64,000 bases of DNA, taken from Burkholderia sp. SRS-46. GTDB lineage: Bacteria > Pseudomonadota > Gammaproteobacteria > Burkholderiales > Burkholderiaceae. The notes under the pieces are model-generated. The model did no database searches, had not been told where the DNA came from, and was given only the letters and a program-made list of their open reading frames with translations. Position 1 is the stretch's first letter. Each line of letters begins with the position of its first letter. Below are positions 53,361-61,803 of this stretch, piece by piece. The stretch covers positions 1-64,000 of the forward strand of contig NZ_PTXL01000011.1 in the NCBI RefSeq assembly GCF_004343775.1. Direction: 5' to 3'. The position numbers and the translations under genes were made by a program.

Positions 53361-54833
53361 TCACGATCCGCCGAGGCGTAGCGCCAGCGCCGACAGCGTG
53401 CGCAGCAGCGGCTCGAACGCGTCCGCCGACGTGTTGCCGAAGCCGAGCACGAGCCCGTTGTGCGGCGTCTGCGCATGCATCGAGAAGCCCGACAGCGCGA
53501 ACGGCCCGATGCCATGCGCGCGCGCGGCGTCGACGAGCGCGCGGTCCGCGTAGCGCGGCGGCAGGCGCAAAGTCAGATGCAGGCCGCACGGGCCGCCCTC
53601 GACGCGATGCGGCACGCTCAGCGCGCTGTCGAGCGCGGCCAGCAGCGCGAGCCGCCGGTCGCGGTACAGCCGGCGCATGCGGCCGAGGTGCCGCCCGTAC
53701 TCGCCCTTCTCGATGAAGTCGGCCAGCGCGAGCTGCACGTGGCGCGCGCCGCCGCGCAGCAGTTCCGGCAGCACGGCGCGCACCGCCGACAGCAGCGCTT
53801 CCGGCAGCACCACGAAGCCGATGCGCAGCGCCGGAAACATCGTCTTGCTGAACGAGCCGACATAGACGACCGGCGAATCCGCCGCCAGCCCCTGCATCGC
53901 GCCGATCGGCTCGCCCGTGTGGCGGAATTCGCTGTCGTAGTCGTCCTCGATGATCCATGCGCGGTGGCGGCGCGCGGCGTCGATCAGCGCGAGCCGGCGC
54001 GAGATCGACAGCACCGCGCCGGTCGGGAACTGATTGGACGGCGTCGTGTAGACGACGCGCGGCGTCCGGTCGCGCCAGTCGTCCGCCTCCGCGCGCAGGC
54101 CTTCCGCATCCACCGGCATCGGCACCACGTCGAGATCGCCGGCCTGCATCGCGGTGCGCGCGCCGCGATAGCCGGGCTCCTCGACCCACACGGTGTCGCC
54201 GGGGTTCGTCACCAGTTGCAGGCACAGCGCGATCGCGCCTTGCGCGCCCTCGGTCATCACGATCTGTTCCGGGTCGCAGCGCACGCCGCGCGTCACGGCC
54301 AGGTGCCGCGCGATCGATTCGCGCAGCGCAGGCTCGCCGAGCGGATCGCCATAGCCGAGCAACGCGCGCCCCGTGTGGCGCAGCGCGCGGTCGACCGCGT
54401 GCCGCCACGCGTCGACCGGGACATGCGCGAGCGCGGGCACGCCGGGCCGGAAGCCCTCGAATTCGGCGGTGCCCACGATGCGGCTCGGGCGGATGCGGCC
54501 GAGCCGCTGCGCGACCACCGGCGGCGCGGCGCGCCGGCGCGGCTCGCTCCGGCGCGTCGGCCCGACCACGCGCGTGCCGCGCCGGTCGGATTGCAGGAAA
54601 CCCTCGGCGACGAGCTGCTCGTAGACGGCCGTCACCGTGTTGCGCGAGAGGCCGAGCGTGTCGGCCAGCGCGCGCGTGCCGGGCAGGCGGCTGCCGGCCG
54701 GCATCGCGCCGCCGAGGATCGCGTCGCGCAGGCGGCGCAGCAGCTGCCGCTGCAACGAAGGCGCGCCCGGCGTGCGCGTCAGCGGCGCGTCGAGCGGCGC
54801 AGGAAGGTCGGCGGGCGGTAAGGTGGCGTTCAT
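53361..54833 (-). CDS. MocR/PdxR-type regulator (GntR domain fused to aminotransferase domain)
   Basis: 490 residues. A GntR winged helix at about 28-95 (QRQLLRRLRDAILGGAMPAG; LADTLGLSRNTVTAVYEQLV) is joined by a linker to a fold-type I aminotransferase domain, with VMTEGAQGAIALCLQLVTNP near 195, YTTPSNQFPTG, EDDYDSEFRH and the PLP Lys region VYVGSFSKTMFPALRIGFVV at about 330-349. Such proteins bind PLP and sense amino-acid or vitamin B6 related ligands. It is divergent from the tandem-GNAT gene, its likely target. Confidence 0.92.
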   Translation of the reverse strand: MNATLPPADLPAPLDAPLTRTPGAPSLQRQLLRRLRDAILGGAMPAGSRLPGTRALADTLGLSRNTVTAVYEQLVAEGFLQSDRRGTRVVGPTRRSEPRRRAAPPVVAQRLGRIRPSRIVGTAEFEGFRPGVPALAHVPVDAWRHAVDRALRHTGRALLGYGDPLGEPALRESIARHLAVTRGVRCDPEQIVMTEGAQGAIALCLQLVTNPGDTVWVEEPGYRGARTAMQAGDLDVVPMPVDAEGLRAEADDWRDRTPRVVYTTPSNQFPTGAVLSISRRLALIDAARRHRAWIIEDDYDSEFRHTGEPIGAMQGLAADSPVVYVGSFSKTMFPALRIGFVVLPEALLSAVRAVLPELLRGGARHVQLALADFIEKGEYGRHLGRMRRLYRDRRLALLAALDSALSVPHRVEGGPCGLHLTLRLPPRYADRALVDAARAHGIGPFALSGFSMHAQTPHNGLVLGFGNTSADAFEPLLRTLSALALRLGGS

Positions 54834-54860
54834 CGATGGCGTCGGTCGTCGGTGTCGTGT

Positions 54861-54902
54861 GGCACCATAAATTTACAGAGCACTGGCGCTTTTCATGGTA
54901 CC
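54861..54902. promoter_or_regulatory. Inverted half-sites between mocR and the tandem-GNAT gene
   Basis: GGCACCAT at 54861-54868 and ATGGTACC at 54895-54902 are inverted (7 of 8 match) with 26 bp between, in the 134-bp divergent promoter. Widely spaced half-sites are usual for MocR proteins, but only position and symmetry support this. Confidence 0.4.
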
Positions 54903-54967
54903 TCGCGCGCACTACGATCGTCATCAAGCCGGTACGTCGCCGGCCGTCACCTGAAGCGAGATCCACC

Positions 54968-56161
54968 GTGCCCATCACCGTCAACGCCCTCCAACAGCCC
55001 GTCGGGCAGTCGCTGTCCGACTGGTCTGCCCGCCCGCGCCCGCAACCCGTCACGCTCGACGGACGCCATTGCCGCCTCGAGCCGCTCGACGCCGAGCGTC
55101 ACGCGGCGGACCTCTACGCCGCCTACGCGCAAGCCGCCGACGGCAGCGACTGGACCTACCTCGCGCACGGCCCGTATGCGGACGAAGCGAGCTACCGCGA
55201 CTACGCACGCGCCGCCGCCGCGAGCACCGACCCGATGCATTTCGCGGTGATCGATCTCGCCAGCGGCCGCGCGGTCGGCACGCTCGCGCTGATGCGCATC
55301 GCCCCGGCCGACGGCGTGGTCGAGGTCGGCTCCGTCACGTTCTCGCCGCGCCTGAAGCGCACGCCGGTGTCGACCGAGGCGCAATACCTGCTGATGAAGC
55401 ACGTGTTCGACACGCTCGGTTACCGGCGCTACGAATGGAAATGCGACAGCCTCAACGTACCGTCGCGCAACGCGGCCGAGCGGCTCGGCTTCCGCTACGA
55501 AGGCACGTTCCGCCAGGCGATCGTCTACAAGGGACGCAACCGCGACACCGCGTGGTACGCGATCGTCGACGGCGACTGGCCCGCGCTCGCGGCGGCGTTC
55601 GACGCGTGGCTGTCGCCCGCCAACTTCGACGCGCACGGCGCGCAGCGCACGTCGCTCGTCGCGATCCGCCACGCGCAGGCCGCCGCGCGCAACAGCGCGG
55701 GCAGCGGCGCGGCGCGCGTCGCGGTGCGCCCGCTCGCCGCCGCCGACGAGGCCGCATGGCGGTCGCTGTGGCGCGCGTACCAGCAGTTCTACAGCACCGC
55801 GCTGAGCGACACCGTGTTCGCGACGACGTGGGCGCGCCTGATGGATCCCGCCGAGCCGATGTTCGTGCTCGGCGCGTTCGACGACGCCGGCGCGCTGGTC
55901 GGCATCGTGCACGCGCTGTTCCACCGCTCGTGCTGGACCGAGGGGCCTTACTGCTACCTGCAGGACCTGTACACCGCCGCCGACGCGCGCGGGCGCGGCG
56001 CGGGCGGTGCGCTGATCGAAGCCGTGTACGCGCGGGCGCGCGAGGCCGGCGCGAGCCGCGTGTACTGGCTCACGCACGAGACCAATACGACCGCCCGCGC
56101 GCTGTACGACCGCGTCGCGACCAACGCCGGGTTCATCCAGTACCGCAAGGATCTCGGGTAA
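54968..56161 (+). CDS. Tandem GNAT acetyltransferase (RimJ-like plus second GNAT domain)
   Basis: 397 residues from a GTG at 54968 (VPITVNALQQPVGQSLSDWS); SD is weak. Residues about 28-220 are a RimJ/RimL-type domain (VTLDGRHCRLEPLDAERHAA; VEVGSVTFSPRLKRTPVSTE; YEWKCDSLNVPSRNAAERLG). Residues about 245-397 are a second GNAT (RVAVRPLAAADEAAWRSLWR; YLQDLYTAADARGRGAGGAL with the acetyl-CoA loop; ETNTTARALYDRVATNAGF). A fusion of two usually separate enzymes suggests two modifications on one substrate or one regulatory half. It is divergent from a MocR gene. Confidence 0.9.
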   Translation: MPITVNALQQPVGQSLSDWSARPRPQPVTLDGRHCRLEPLDAERHAADLYAAYAQAADGSDWTYLAHGPYADEASYRDYARAAAASTDPMHFAVIDLASGRAVGTLALMRIAPADGVVEVGSVTFSPRLKRTPVSTEAQYLLMKHVFDTLGYRRYEWKCDSLNVPSRNAAERLGFRYEGTFRQAIVYKGRNRDTAWYAIVDGDWPALAAAFDAWLSPANFDAHGAQRTSLVAIRHAQAAARNSAGSGAARVAVRPLAAADEAAWRSLWRAYQQFYSTALSDTVFATTWARLMDPAEPMFVLGAFDDAGALVGIVHALFHRSCWTEGPYCYLQDLYTAADARGRGAGGALIEAVYARAREAGASRVYWLTHETNTTARALYDRVATNAGFIQYRKDLG

Positions 56162-56200
56162 CGCGCATACGGCGGCACGCCGCCCGTTTCCGCGCGACGT

Positions 56201-56680
56201 TCATGCGCGCGGGCCGGGCGGCTGGCGCGCCGCGCGGCCGCCTTCCGCGGCGTCCGACGTCGACCCGGCCGCGGCCGCGCGCGGCACCGACGCCGGGCGG
56301 ATCATCTCGTCGCCGTTCACCGGCGCGGGCCGCAGCACGGGCCGGAACACCTGTTCGCCCGGCGCGATCGGCTGCCCGGAAAGCGCGCAGCGGCCGGGCC
56401 GCGCCGCCGCGCGCAGCCGCCAGCGCTGCTCGCCGTAATGACAGCGGCCGCTTTCGACCCACCTGATCAGCAAGCCGTCGTCGCCCGCCTCGAGAATCGC
56501 GATGAAAAGCTGCGGCCGCAACGGCGAAATCATCAGGCCGGCGCGCTTTTGCGTCGATCTCCGCGCGGTGGCTGTCAGCACGCGTGCGATGCCGGCGTCG
56601 CGCGACGGCATCGCGTCGTCCGCATCGGCCGCATCATCCGGCGGCGCGTCGCCGATCAGGCTTTCGGTGAAATTCAGCAT
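56201..56680 (-). CDS. DUF3331 domain protein
   Basis: 159 residues, MLNFTESLIGDAPPDDAADA. The conserved core is ILEAGDDGLLIRWVESGRCH, YGEQRWRLRAAARPGRCALS and GQPIAPGEQVFRPVLRPAPV at about 64-125. The C-terminus is Ala/Pro-rich and poorly conserved. This family is found mainly in Burkholderia and has no known function. The GRCALSGQPIAPGE section looks like a small metal-free treble-clef remnant, but that is only an impression. Confidence 0.85.
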   Translation of the reverse strand: MLNFTESLIGDAPPDDAADADDAMPSRDAGIARVLTATARRSTQKRAGLMISPLRPQLFIAILEAGDDGLLIRWVESGRCHYGEQRWRLRAAARPGRCALSGQPIAPGEQVFRPVLRPAPVNGDEMIRPASVPRAAAAGSTSDAAEGGRAARQPPGPRA

Positions 56681-56780
56681 GCTCGACGGATTCCCATGGA
56701 GTGAACGGATGGGCCGCGACGGCGAGGCGCTGTGTCAGGAAGACAGGCAGGAATGTCACGACCGCAACGAACCGGCGCAC

Positions 56781-56811
56781 ATGATACAAATTGAAGTTCA
56801 CTTCAAGTAAA
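56781..56811 (-). promoter_or_regulatory. MerR-style promoter with palindromic 19-bp spacer upstream of the DUF3331 gene
   Basis: On the minus strand a TTTACT -35 and TATCAT -10 are separated by 19 bp that contain the dyad TTGAAGT-GA-ACTTCAA (56791-56806). Long spacers with an internal dyad are the mark of MerR-family control. The predicted start is about 90 nt before the DUF3331 ATG. I see no other feature from here to 57051. Confidence 0.5.
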
Positions 56812-57051
56812 GACCCGGCGCGCACAACGATGCGTTTCACGGCTCGCGCCAATGCCGCTGTCGCGGCGGCTCGATCCCGGCTGTCGCGCCGATAGCCGCT
56901 CGCCTGCGCTGCGTCTCGCGCGTGGCGTGTCCTTGCGGTCGCAGCAGCGCCCGCCCACGTCCGCCCGCCAGCCGCATGCACGCGGGCGCGGCGCCGATGA
57001 CGCACCGCACTTTCACCGCACTGGCACCGTTCCTGCGTACGCATCGGTCGC

Positions 57052-57501
57052 GCCACCGCGCGCCGGCCGCGTGATCGCGCTGGAAATGTCGGAGGCGCGC
57101 AAGCAGGAGGCGCTGGAGGTGGGCACGAGCATGGTGACCGACCCGAAGGAAAGCGATACGCTCGCGCGGGTCAAGGCGCTGACGGGCGGCTACGGCGCGG
57201 ACGTGTCGTTCGAGTGCATCGGGCACACCGCCACCGCGAAGCTCGCGATCGACGTGATCCGCAAGGCGGGTAAATCGGTGATGGTCGACATCGTGTCGAC
57301 CGAGAAGGACGTGATCGGCTCGCTCGCGTACAGCGGCGAATTCGCGGACGTGATTCGCTTTATCGCGGACGGCCGCACGACGTGCAGCCGCTGATCACCG
57401 GACGGATCGCGCTCGGCGATATCGTCGCGCGCGGTTTCGAGGAACGGGTCAACCACCAGGACCGCAACGTGAAGATCATCGTCCGGCCGGCGCTCGACTG
57501 A
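57052..57501 (+). pseudogene. Zinc-type alcohol dehydrogenase remnant (C-terminal part, frameshifted)
   Basis: The first recognisable sequence is RVIALEMSEARKQEALEVGT, the end of the NAD-binding beta-alpha unit, followed by GYGADVSFECIGHTATAKLA. The N-terminal catalytic domain is absent. At about 57380 one frame ends, and the next continues with PLITGRIALGDIVARGFEER to a stop at 57499-57501. It resembles butanediol or threonine dehydrogenases and cannot encode a working enzyme. Confidence 0.8.
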
Positions 57502-57564
57502 CGTGCGCGTCGGGGCGGGCCATGCATCGCCCGCCCCGACGGATCAGCGCAGGAATGCGGCGCG

Positions 57565-58290
57565 TTACGCGCGCGAGCCGATCAGCCCGCCGCGCTCGAC
57601 GAGCGCGCCGAACAGCAGGCCGATCGTCGTCCACATCACCGCCTGCATGCCGATCGCGGCCACGCGGAAATTCCACAGCAACGCGGCCGGGAACCCGTCG
57701 GGCACTTCGCTGAAGTCGGGCAGCGCGTACTGCACGAGCGCGATCAGCACGACGAACACGAGCCCGCCGCCGATCGACGCGTTCCATTCGCCGACACGCG
57801 CGGCCAGATGGCGGCGCACGCCGAGCGAGAACACCATCGCGGCGATCGAGATCGCGATCATCAGGAAGAACAGCCCCGTGCGCACGCCGATCGTTTCGGG
57901 ATTGCCGACCGCCGGCGGATTGGCCGGGTATTTGAGGTTCGGCACGACGACCAGCGCGACGAACGCGGCCAGCGCGAGCCACGCGGACAGCGCCCGCGCG
58001 CCGAGCTTCCCGACCCGCCCGTACGCATACGCGAAGGTCAGCGCGAACAGCCCGCCGAACGCCGCCCCGTAGGTGACGACGGCGGTCAGCAGGCCGAGGC
58101 CGGCCTGCGTGTCACGGCTGACGAGTTCGGCCTCCGGCTCGTCGCCGTGCGAATGGCCCTCGCCATGCGATTCCTCGAACGCGATCGCCTGGCCGACGTG
58201 CGGCTCGCCGGCCACCCTGGCGAAACCGAACGTGAGAAGACCCGCGACAATGCCCGCGAGCATGCCGCGTACCAACAGCTTTCCGACCAT
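57565..58290 (-). CDS. cbtA: CbtA family cobalt transport subunit
   Basis: 241 residues with five or six membrane segments (MVGKLLVRGMLAGIVAGLLT; AFVALVVVPNLKYPANPP; VMWTTIGLLFGALVERGG). A His/Glu-rich loop EESHGEGHSHGDEPEAE at about 39-55 is a likely metal-capture site. It follows cbtB by 12 bp, and both lie behind a cobalamin riboswitch, supporting cobalt uptake for B12 synthesis. Confidence 0.92.
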   Translation of the reverse strand: MVGKLLVRGMLAGIVAGLLTFGFARVAGEPHVGQAIAFEESHGEGHSHGDEPEAELVSRDTQAGLGLLTAVVTYGAAFGGLFALTFAYAYGRVGKLGARALSAWLALAAFVALVVVPNLKYPANPPAVGNPETIGVRTGLFFLMIAISIAAMVFSLGVRRHLAARVGEWNASIGGGLVFVVLIALVQYALPDFSEVPDGFPAALLWNFRVAAIGMQAVMWTTIGLLFGALVERGGLIGSRA

Positions 58291-58302
58291 GAACGCCCCC
58301 TG

Positions 58303-58512
58303 TCAGTGGCAAGGAAAGCCGAGCAGATGGCGGCCGTCGTGAACGAATTCGTGAATGATCATGCCGGGGACGAGCGACGTCGCGCCCTCTTCGGCGCCGA
58401 CGAAGTACAACGCCAGCAACAGGAGCAGGCCGCCGAACACGGCCCACGGCAGGAGTTCCCGCACGGGAATGGGCGCCGGCGCAGCAACCGGCTTGAGAAC
58501 TGCTTCGCTCAT
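58303..58512 (-). CDS. cbtB: CbtB family cobalt transport subunit
   Basis: 69 residues starting MSEAVLKPVAAPAPIPVREL with one membrane helix (LLPWAVFGGLLLLLALYFVG) and a C-terminal His-rich tail ending HEFVHDGRHLLGFPCH, the family's proposed metal-binding motif. A GGAGG SD is 7 bp before the ATG. It is the first gene after the cobalamin riboswitch. Confidence 0.92.
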   Translation of the reverse strand: MSEAVLKPVAAPAPIPVRELLPWAVFGGLLLLLALYFVGAEEGATSLVPGMIIHEFVHDGRHLLGFPCH

Positions 58513-58560
58513 GATGAAACCTCCAGGGGGAAATCGCGCCCCGACGAACGGTTGAAGAAT

Positions 58561-58658
58561 GAAGTGAGTGGCGACGAAGGCGGGTCTGGCTTTCGGAAAC
58601 GTTCGTGACCGATTACAGTGGCGCGACCGCGCCGGGTTCTCACCGGCTTCCGCACTTC
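58561..58658 (-). promoter_or_regulatory. Cobalamin riboswitch controlling cbtB-cbtA
   Basis: On the minus strand the B12-box region reads GAAGCCGGTGAGAACCCGGC, then GCGGTCGCGCCACTGTAAT (58615-58650), followed by AAAGCCAGACC near 58580-58592. A short P1 pairs GAAGTG (from 58653-58658) with CACTTC (from 58561-58566). A TACAAT -10 box lies just upstream near 58675. The 48-nt expression platform to cbtB carries a CCCCC-GGAGG arrangement that could hide the SD. Confidence 0.88.
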
Positions 58659-58678
58659 GCAACGGGGGGATTGTACGC

Positions 58679-59311
58679 GTGAACGTTCCGGATCAGAAAG
58701 CATCGCGCCGCCCGCCGTCGATCCGCGTGCGGGTGCGCCTGATCGCCCATGCCGCGACGCGCGCGATGCGCACGGGCACGTTCCCCGGAGACGATGCAGA
58801 CGCCAACGCACTCGACGCGCGCGAACTCGAGCAGGTCGCCGAGGCCCGCACGCGGTTGCCATGCCCGCCCGGCGCGACGGTGCTGTGCGCGCCGGCGCGC
58901 TGCGCTCGGCAGACCGCCGCCGCGCTGGCGCGGCCGGCAGCCATCGAGCCGGCGCTGGCCGACTGCGACTACGGCGCGTGGCGCGGCAAGCGTCTCGCCG
59001 ACATCGCGCACGACGCGCCCGCGCAGCTGCAGGCGTGGCTGACCGATCCGGCCGCGTCGCCGCACGGCGGCGAATCGTTCGACGCGGTCCGGCGCCGGGT
59101 CGCCGCGTGGCTCGACCGGCTGCCGGCGGGCGACGTCGTCGCGATCACGTCGGCCGCGGTGATCCGCGCGGCGCTCGCACATGTGGCCGGTGCCGCACCG
59201 GAATCGGCGTGGCGCACGGACGTCGCGCCGCTCTCCGCGGTCGAGCTCGCGCGGGATGCGCACGGGTGGTCGGTCGTATTGGGGTTCCCGCCCCATGCAA
59301 GCGGCAATTGA
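58679..59311 (+). CDS. Histidine-phosphatase fold protein with altered catalytic motifs
   Basis: 210 residues from a GTG at 58679, with a GGGGGGA stretch upstream. The fold is clear: TVLCAPARCARQTAAALARP, LADCDYGAWRGKRLADIAHD and PHGGESFDAVRRRVAAWLDR. However, the RHG motif is AHA (residues 23-25 in LIAHAATRAM), and the second His motif is ITSAAVIRA instead of THGxxIR. The first His is kept, but its Arg partner and the second catalytic His are missing, so phosphatase activity is doubtful. Divergence from cbtB suggests a link to cobamide metabolism, where CobC phosphatases act. Confidence 0.82.
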   Translation: MNVPDQKASRRPPSIRVRVRLIAHAATRAMRTGTFPGDDADANALDARELEQVAEARTRLPCPPGATVLCAPARCARQTAAALARPAAIEPALADCDYGAWRGKRLADIAHDAPAQLQAWLTDPAASPHGGESFDAVRRRVAAWLDRLPAGDVVAITSAAVIRAALAHVAGAAPESAWRTDVAPLSAVELARDAHGWSVVLGFPPHASGN

Positions 59312-59376
59312 TTGCCGATATACTGGATTGCATCCGATTCGGGTTGCCGAACCCGTCATCCGACCTGGACTCTCCC

Positions 59377-60033
59377 GTGAAACCGCGCGCCGGCCTGCTC
59401 CTCGAACTCGTCGTCAACCTGCTGCTGCCGTGGGTCGCCTATCGGATCGCCCATCCGTATGTCGGCGAAGTCGGCGCGCTGTACGCGTCGGCGGTCCCGC
59501 CGATCATCTGGTCGGTCGTCGAATTCATCCGCGCGCGCCGTATCGACGCGGTCAGCGCCGTCGTCCTGATCGGCATTGCGCTGTCGATCGTCGCGATGGC
59601 GCTCGGCGGCAGCCCGCGCGCGCTGCTGATGCGCGAATCGCTCGCCTCCGGCGCGATCGGCATCGTGTTCCTGCTGTCGCTCGTGCGCGAACGTCCGCTG
59701 ATCTTCTACCTGACGCGCGCGACCGTGGCCCGCGGCATGGCGGGCGGCGCCGAGCGCTTCGAGTCGGCATGGGACGCGCAGCTGGTGCTGCGGCAGACGC
59801 TGCGCCTGATGACCTTCGTCTGGGGCACGGGGATGAGCCTCGAAATGCTGTTCCGCTGCTGGATGGTGGTGAACTGGCCGGTCGAACGCGTGCTGGTCGT
59901 GTCGCCGATCGTCGGCTATACGGTGTTCGGCGGCCTGCTGGTGTGGACGTTCTGGTACCGCCGGCGCATCCGCGAACGCAGCAGCGTCGACATCCCGACC
60001 CACGACGGCTTCACCGAGACCGCCGGCCGCTGA
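59377..60033 (+). CDS. VC0807-family inner-membrane protein
   Basis: 218 residues from a GTG (VKPRAGLLLELVVNLLLPWV). About six hydrophobic segments are visible, with the conserved YASAVPPIIWSVVEFIRARR at about 35-54, IDAVSAVVLIGIALSIVAMA, and MTFVWGTGMSLEMLFRCWMV near 148-167. This family resembles intracellular septation A-like membrane proteins; its function is unknown. It follows the phosphatase-like gene by 65 bp. Confidence 0.82.
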   Translation: MKPRAGLLLELVVNLLLPWVAYRIAHPYVGEVGALYASAVPPIIWSVVEFIRARRIDAVSAVVLIGIALSIVAMALGGSPRALLMRESLASGAIGIVFLLSLVRERPLIFYLTRATVARGMAGGAERFESAWDAQLVLRQTLRLMTFVWGTGMSLEMLFRCWMVVNWPVERVLVVSPIVGYTVFGGLLVWTFWYRRRIRERSSVDIPTHDGFTETAGR

Positions 60034-60131
60034 CGGCCGCGCGGCGCGCGTTGCGCCGGCCCACCCCGGGCCGGGTTCGCGCTACCCGTCCTGTATGATG
60101 CGCGGCGTCTTGTCTGATCAAAGCACCGCCC

Positions 60132-60998
60132 ATGTCCGCATCGACCCTTCCGTTCACCGCGACCTGGATCGCCCTGTTCGCCGCCGCGGCGCTCGCCTGG
60201 TGCCGCCCGCTGCGCGCGGCCAGCCTGGCCTTCGCAGCCGTCGGCTATGCCGGCGCGCTGGCGCTCGGCCTGCTCGCGCCGCTCGCGCTGGCGCCGTTCG
60301 CGGTGCTGGCGCTGGCCGCGTGGGGCGTATCCGAGGCGCGCCCGCCGGCGGTACGCGCCGCCGCGCACGGCGTGTTCATCGTCGTTGCGATCGCGCTGAG
60401 CCTGCACCTGCTGCCCGGCTTCCATAACCCGCGCGTGATCGACCCGACCCGCTTCACGCCCGACGCCGCGCCGTTCACGATGTACCTGAATCTCGACAAG
60501 CCGCTCGCCGGCCTGTGGCTGCTGTGGGTGCTGCCGTGGGTCCATCCGCGCGTCGCGCTGCCGCGCGCGTGGCGCACGGGCGCCGTCGCCGCGCTCGCGA
60601 CGTCGGCGGCGTGCCTCGCGGGCGCCACCGCGTTCGGCATGGTCGGCTGGGCGCCCAAGTGGCCGGCGTCCGGCTGGCTGTGGCTCGCGAACAACCTGCT
60701 GCTCGTGACGCTCGCCGAGGAGGCGCTGTTTCGCGGTTATGTGCAGGGCGGGCTGACGCGGGCGCTGGCGGGGTTCGCGTGGGGGCCGTGGGCGGCGCTC
60801 GCGGCGGCCGCCGTGCTGTTCGGCGCCGCCCATGCGGCGGGCGGCTGGCCGTGGATCGTGCTCGGCACGGTGGCCGGCGTCGGCTATGGCATCGCGTACC
60901 GCCGCGGCGGCCTGTTCGCGGCCGCGCTCGCGCACGCCGGGCTGAACGTGATCCACTTCGGGCTGTTCACCTACCCGATGCTGGCTGCCGCGCGCTGA
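60132..60998 (+). CDS. CPBP family intramembrane metalloprotease
   Basis: 288 residues, eight or so hydrophobic segments. The Rce1/CPBP motifs are AEEALFRGYVQGGLTR at about 196-211 (EExxxR), LFGAAHAAGGWP (motif 2 His) and ALAHAGLNVIHFGLF near 265-279 (HxxxN). Members cleave or modify membrane-anchored substrates or act in bacteriocin immunity. A TATGAT -10 element lies just upstream at about 60092-60097. Confidence 0.9.
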   Translation: MSASTLPFTATWIALFAAAALAWCRPLRAASLAFAAVGYAGALALGLLAPLALAPFAVLALAAWGVSEARPPAVRAAAHGVFIVVAIALSLHLLPGFHNPRVIDPTRFTPDAAPFTMYLNLDKPLAGLWLLWVLPWVHPRVALPRAWRTGAVAALATSAACLAGATAFGMVGWAPKWPASGWLWLANNLLLVTLAEEALFRGYVQGGLTRALAGFAWGPWAALAAAAVLFGAAHAAGGWPWIVLGTVAGVGYGIAYRRGGLFAAALAHAGLNVIHFGLFTYPMLAAAR

Positions 60999-61017
60999 TG
61001 CGCGGCGGATGGCGGGC

Positions 61018-61689
61018 TTACTTGACCTGGTCGGCGATCGGCCGCAGGAATTCGGAGAAGCCGGTCAGCATGATCTGCACGCCGATACACAGCAGCAGGA
61101 ACGCCGACACGCGCATCGCGACCTTGGTGCCTTCGGTGCCGAGGTAGCGCGCGAGGAACGCCGAGCGGCTGTAGGTCTGCCAGATCACCACCGCCACCAG
61201 CGCGGACACGGCCAGCGAGACGAGGCTCGACAGCACGAATTCCGACAGCTTGTGGGTGCGGTTCGCGTTCAGCGCGATCGCGGTCGAGATCGAGCCGGGG
61301 CCGACCGTCAGCGGCACGGTGAGCGGGAAGAACGCGCGCTTCATCACGGTGGACGCGTCGATCGGCTTGACCGGCGTGTCGCCGCCGCCCGGCACGTCGG
61401 GCTCGTTGAGCATCTGCCAGCCCGCCACCGCCACCGCGAAGCCGCCGCCGATGCGCAGCGCTTCCATCGAGATCCCGAAGAAGTGCAGCACCGGCGTGCC
61501 GACGAAGAACGCGACCAGCAGCACGATGAACGCATTGAACGCGACCTTCTTCGCGAGCATGTCGCGCTCGTGCTCGGTCATCGATTCGGTGCGCTCGAGG
61601 AACAGGAACGCGATGCCGATCGGATTGATGATGCCGATCAGGCCGGTGAAGCCGAACAGGATCTCGGAGATAAGACGGTTGACGATCAT
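61018..61689 (-). CDS. MarC family (NAAT) integral membrane protein
   Basis: About 223 residues from the ATG at 61689 (MIVNRLISEILFGFTGLIGI); the frame is open to a GTG at 61737, but a TACAAT promoter element overlaps that region, and 223 residues is the family length. Six membrane helices are visible with IINPIGIAFLFLERTESMTE, FGISMEALRIGGGFAVAVAG, FPLTVPLTVGPGSISTAIAL and the Asn/Gly-rich motifs of MarC. The original drug-resistance link for E. coli MarC was not confirmed, so the function is open. Confidence 0.85.
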   Translation of the reverse strand: MIVNRLISEILFGFTGLIGIINPIGIAFLFLERTESMTEHERDMLAKKVAFNAFIVLLVAFFVGTPVLHFFGISMEALRIGGGFAVAVAGWQMLNEPDVPGGGDTPVKPIDASTVMKRAFFPLTVPLTVGPGSISTAIALNANRTHKLSEFVLSSLVSLAVSALVAVVIWQTYSRSAFLARYLGTEGTKVAMRVSAFLLLCIGVQIMLTGFSEFLRPIADQVK

Positions 61690-61803
61690 CGGGCTGAGAG
61701 CGGTCAAGGCGTAACCGGCGGGCATGCCGGGGGTCACGCATTGTAGAGCAACCCTTACCGTTTGCGGGACGGCCGGCGCGATCGCCCGCGCCGCCCCGCG
61801 CGC

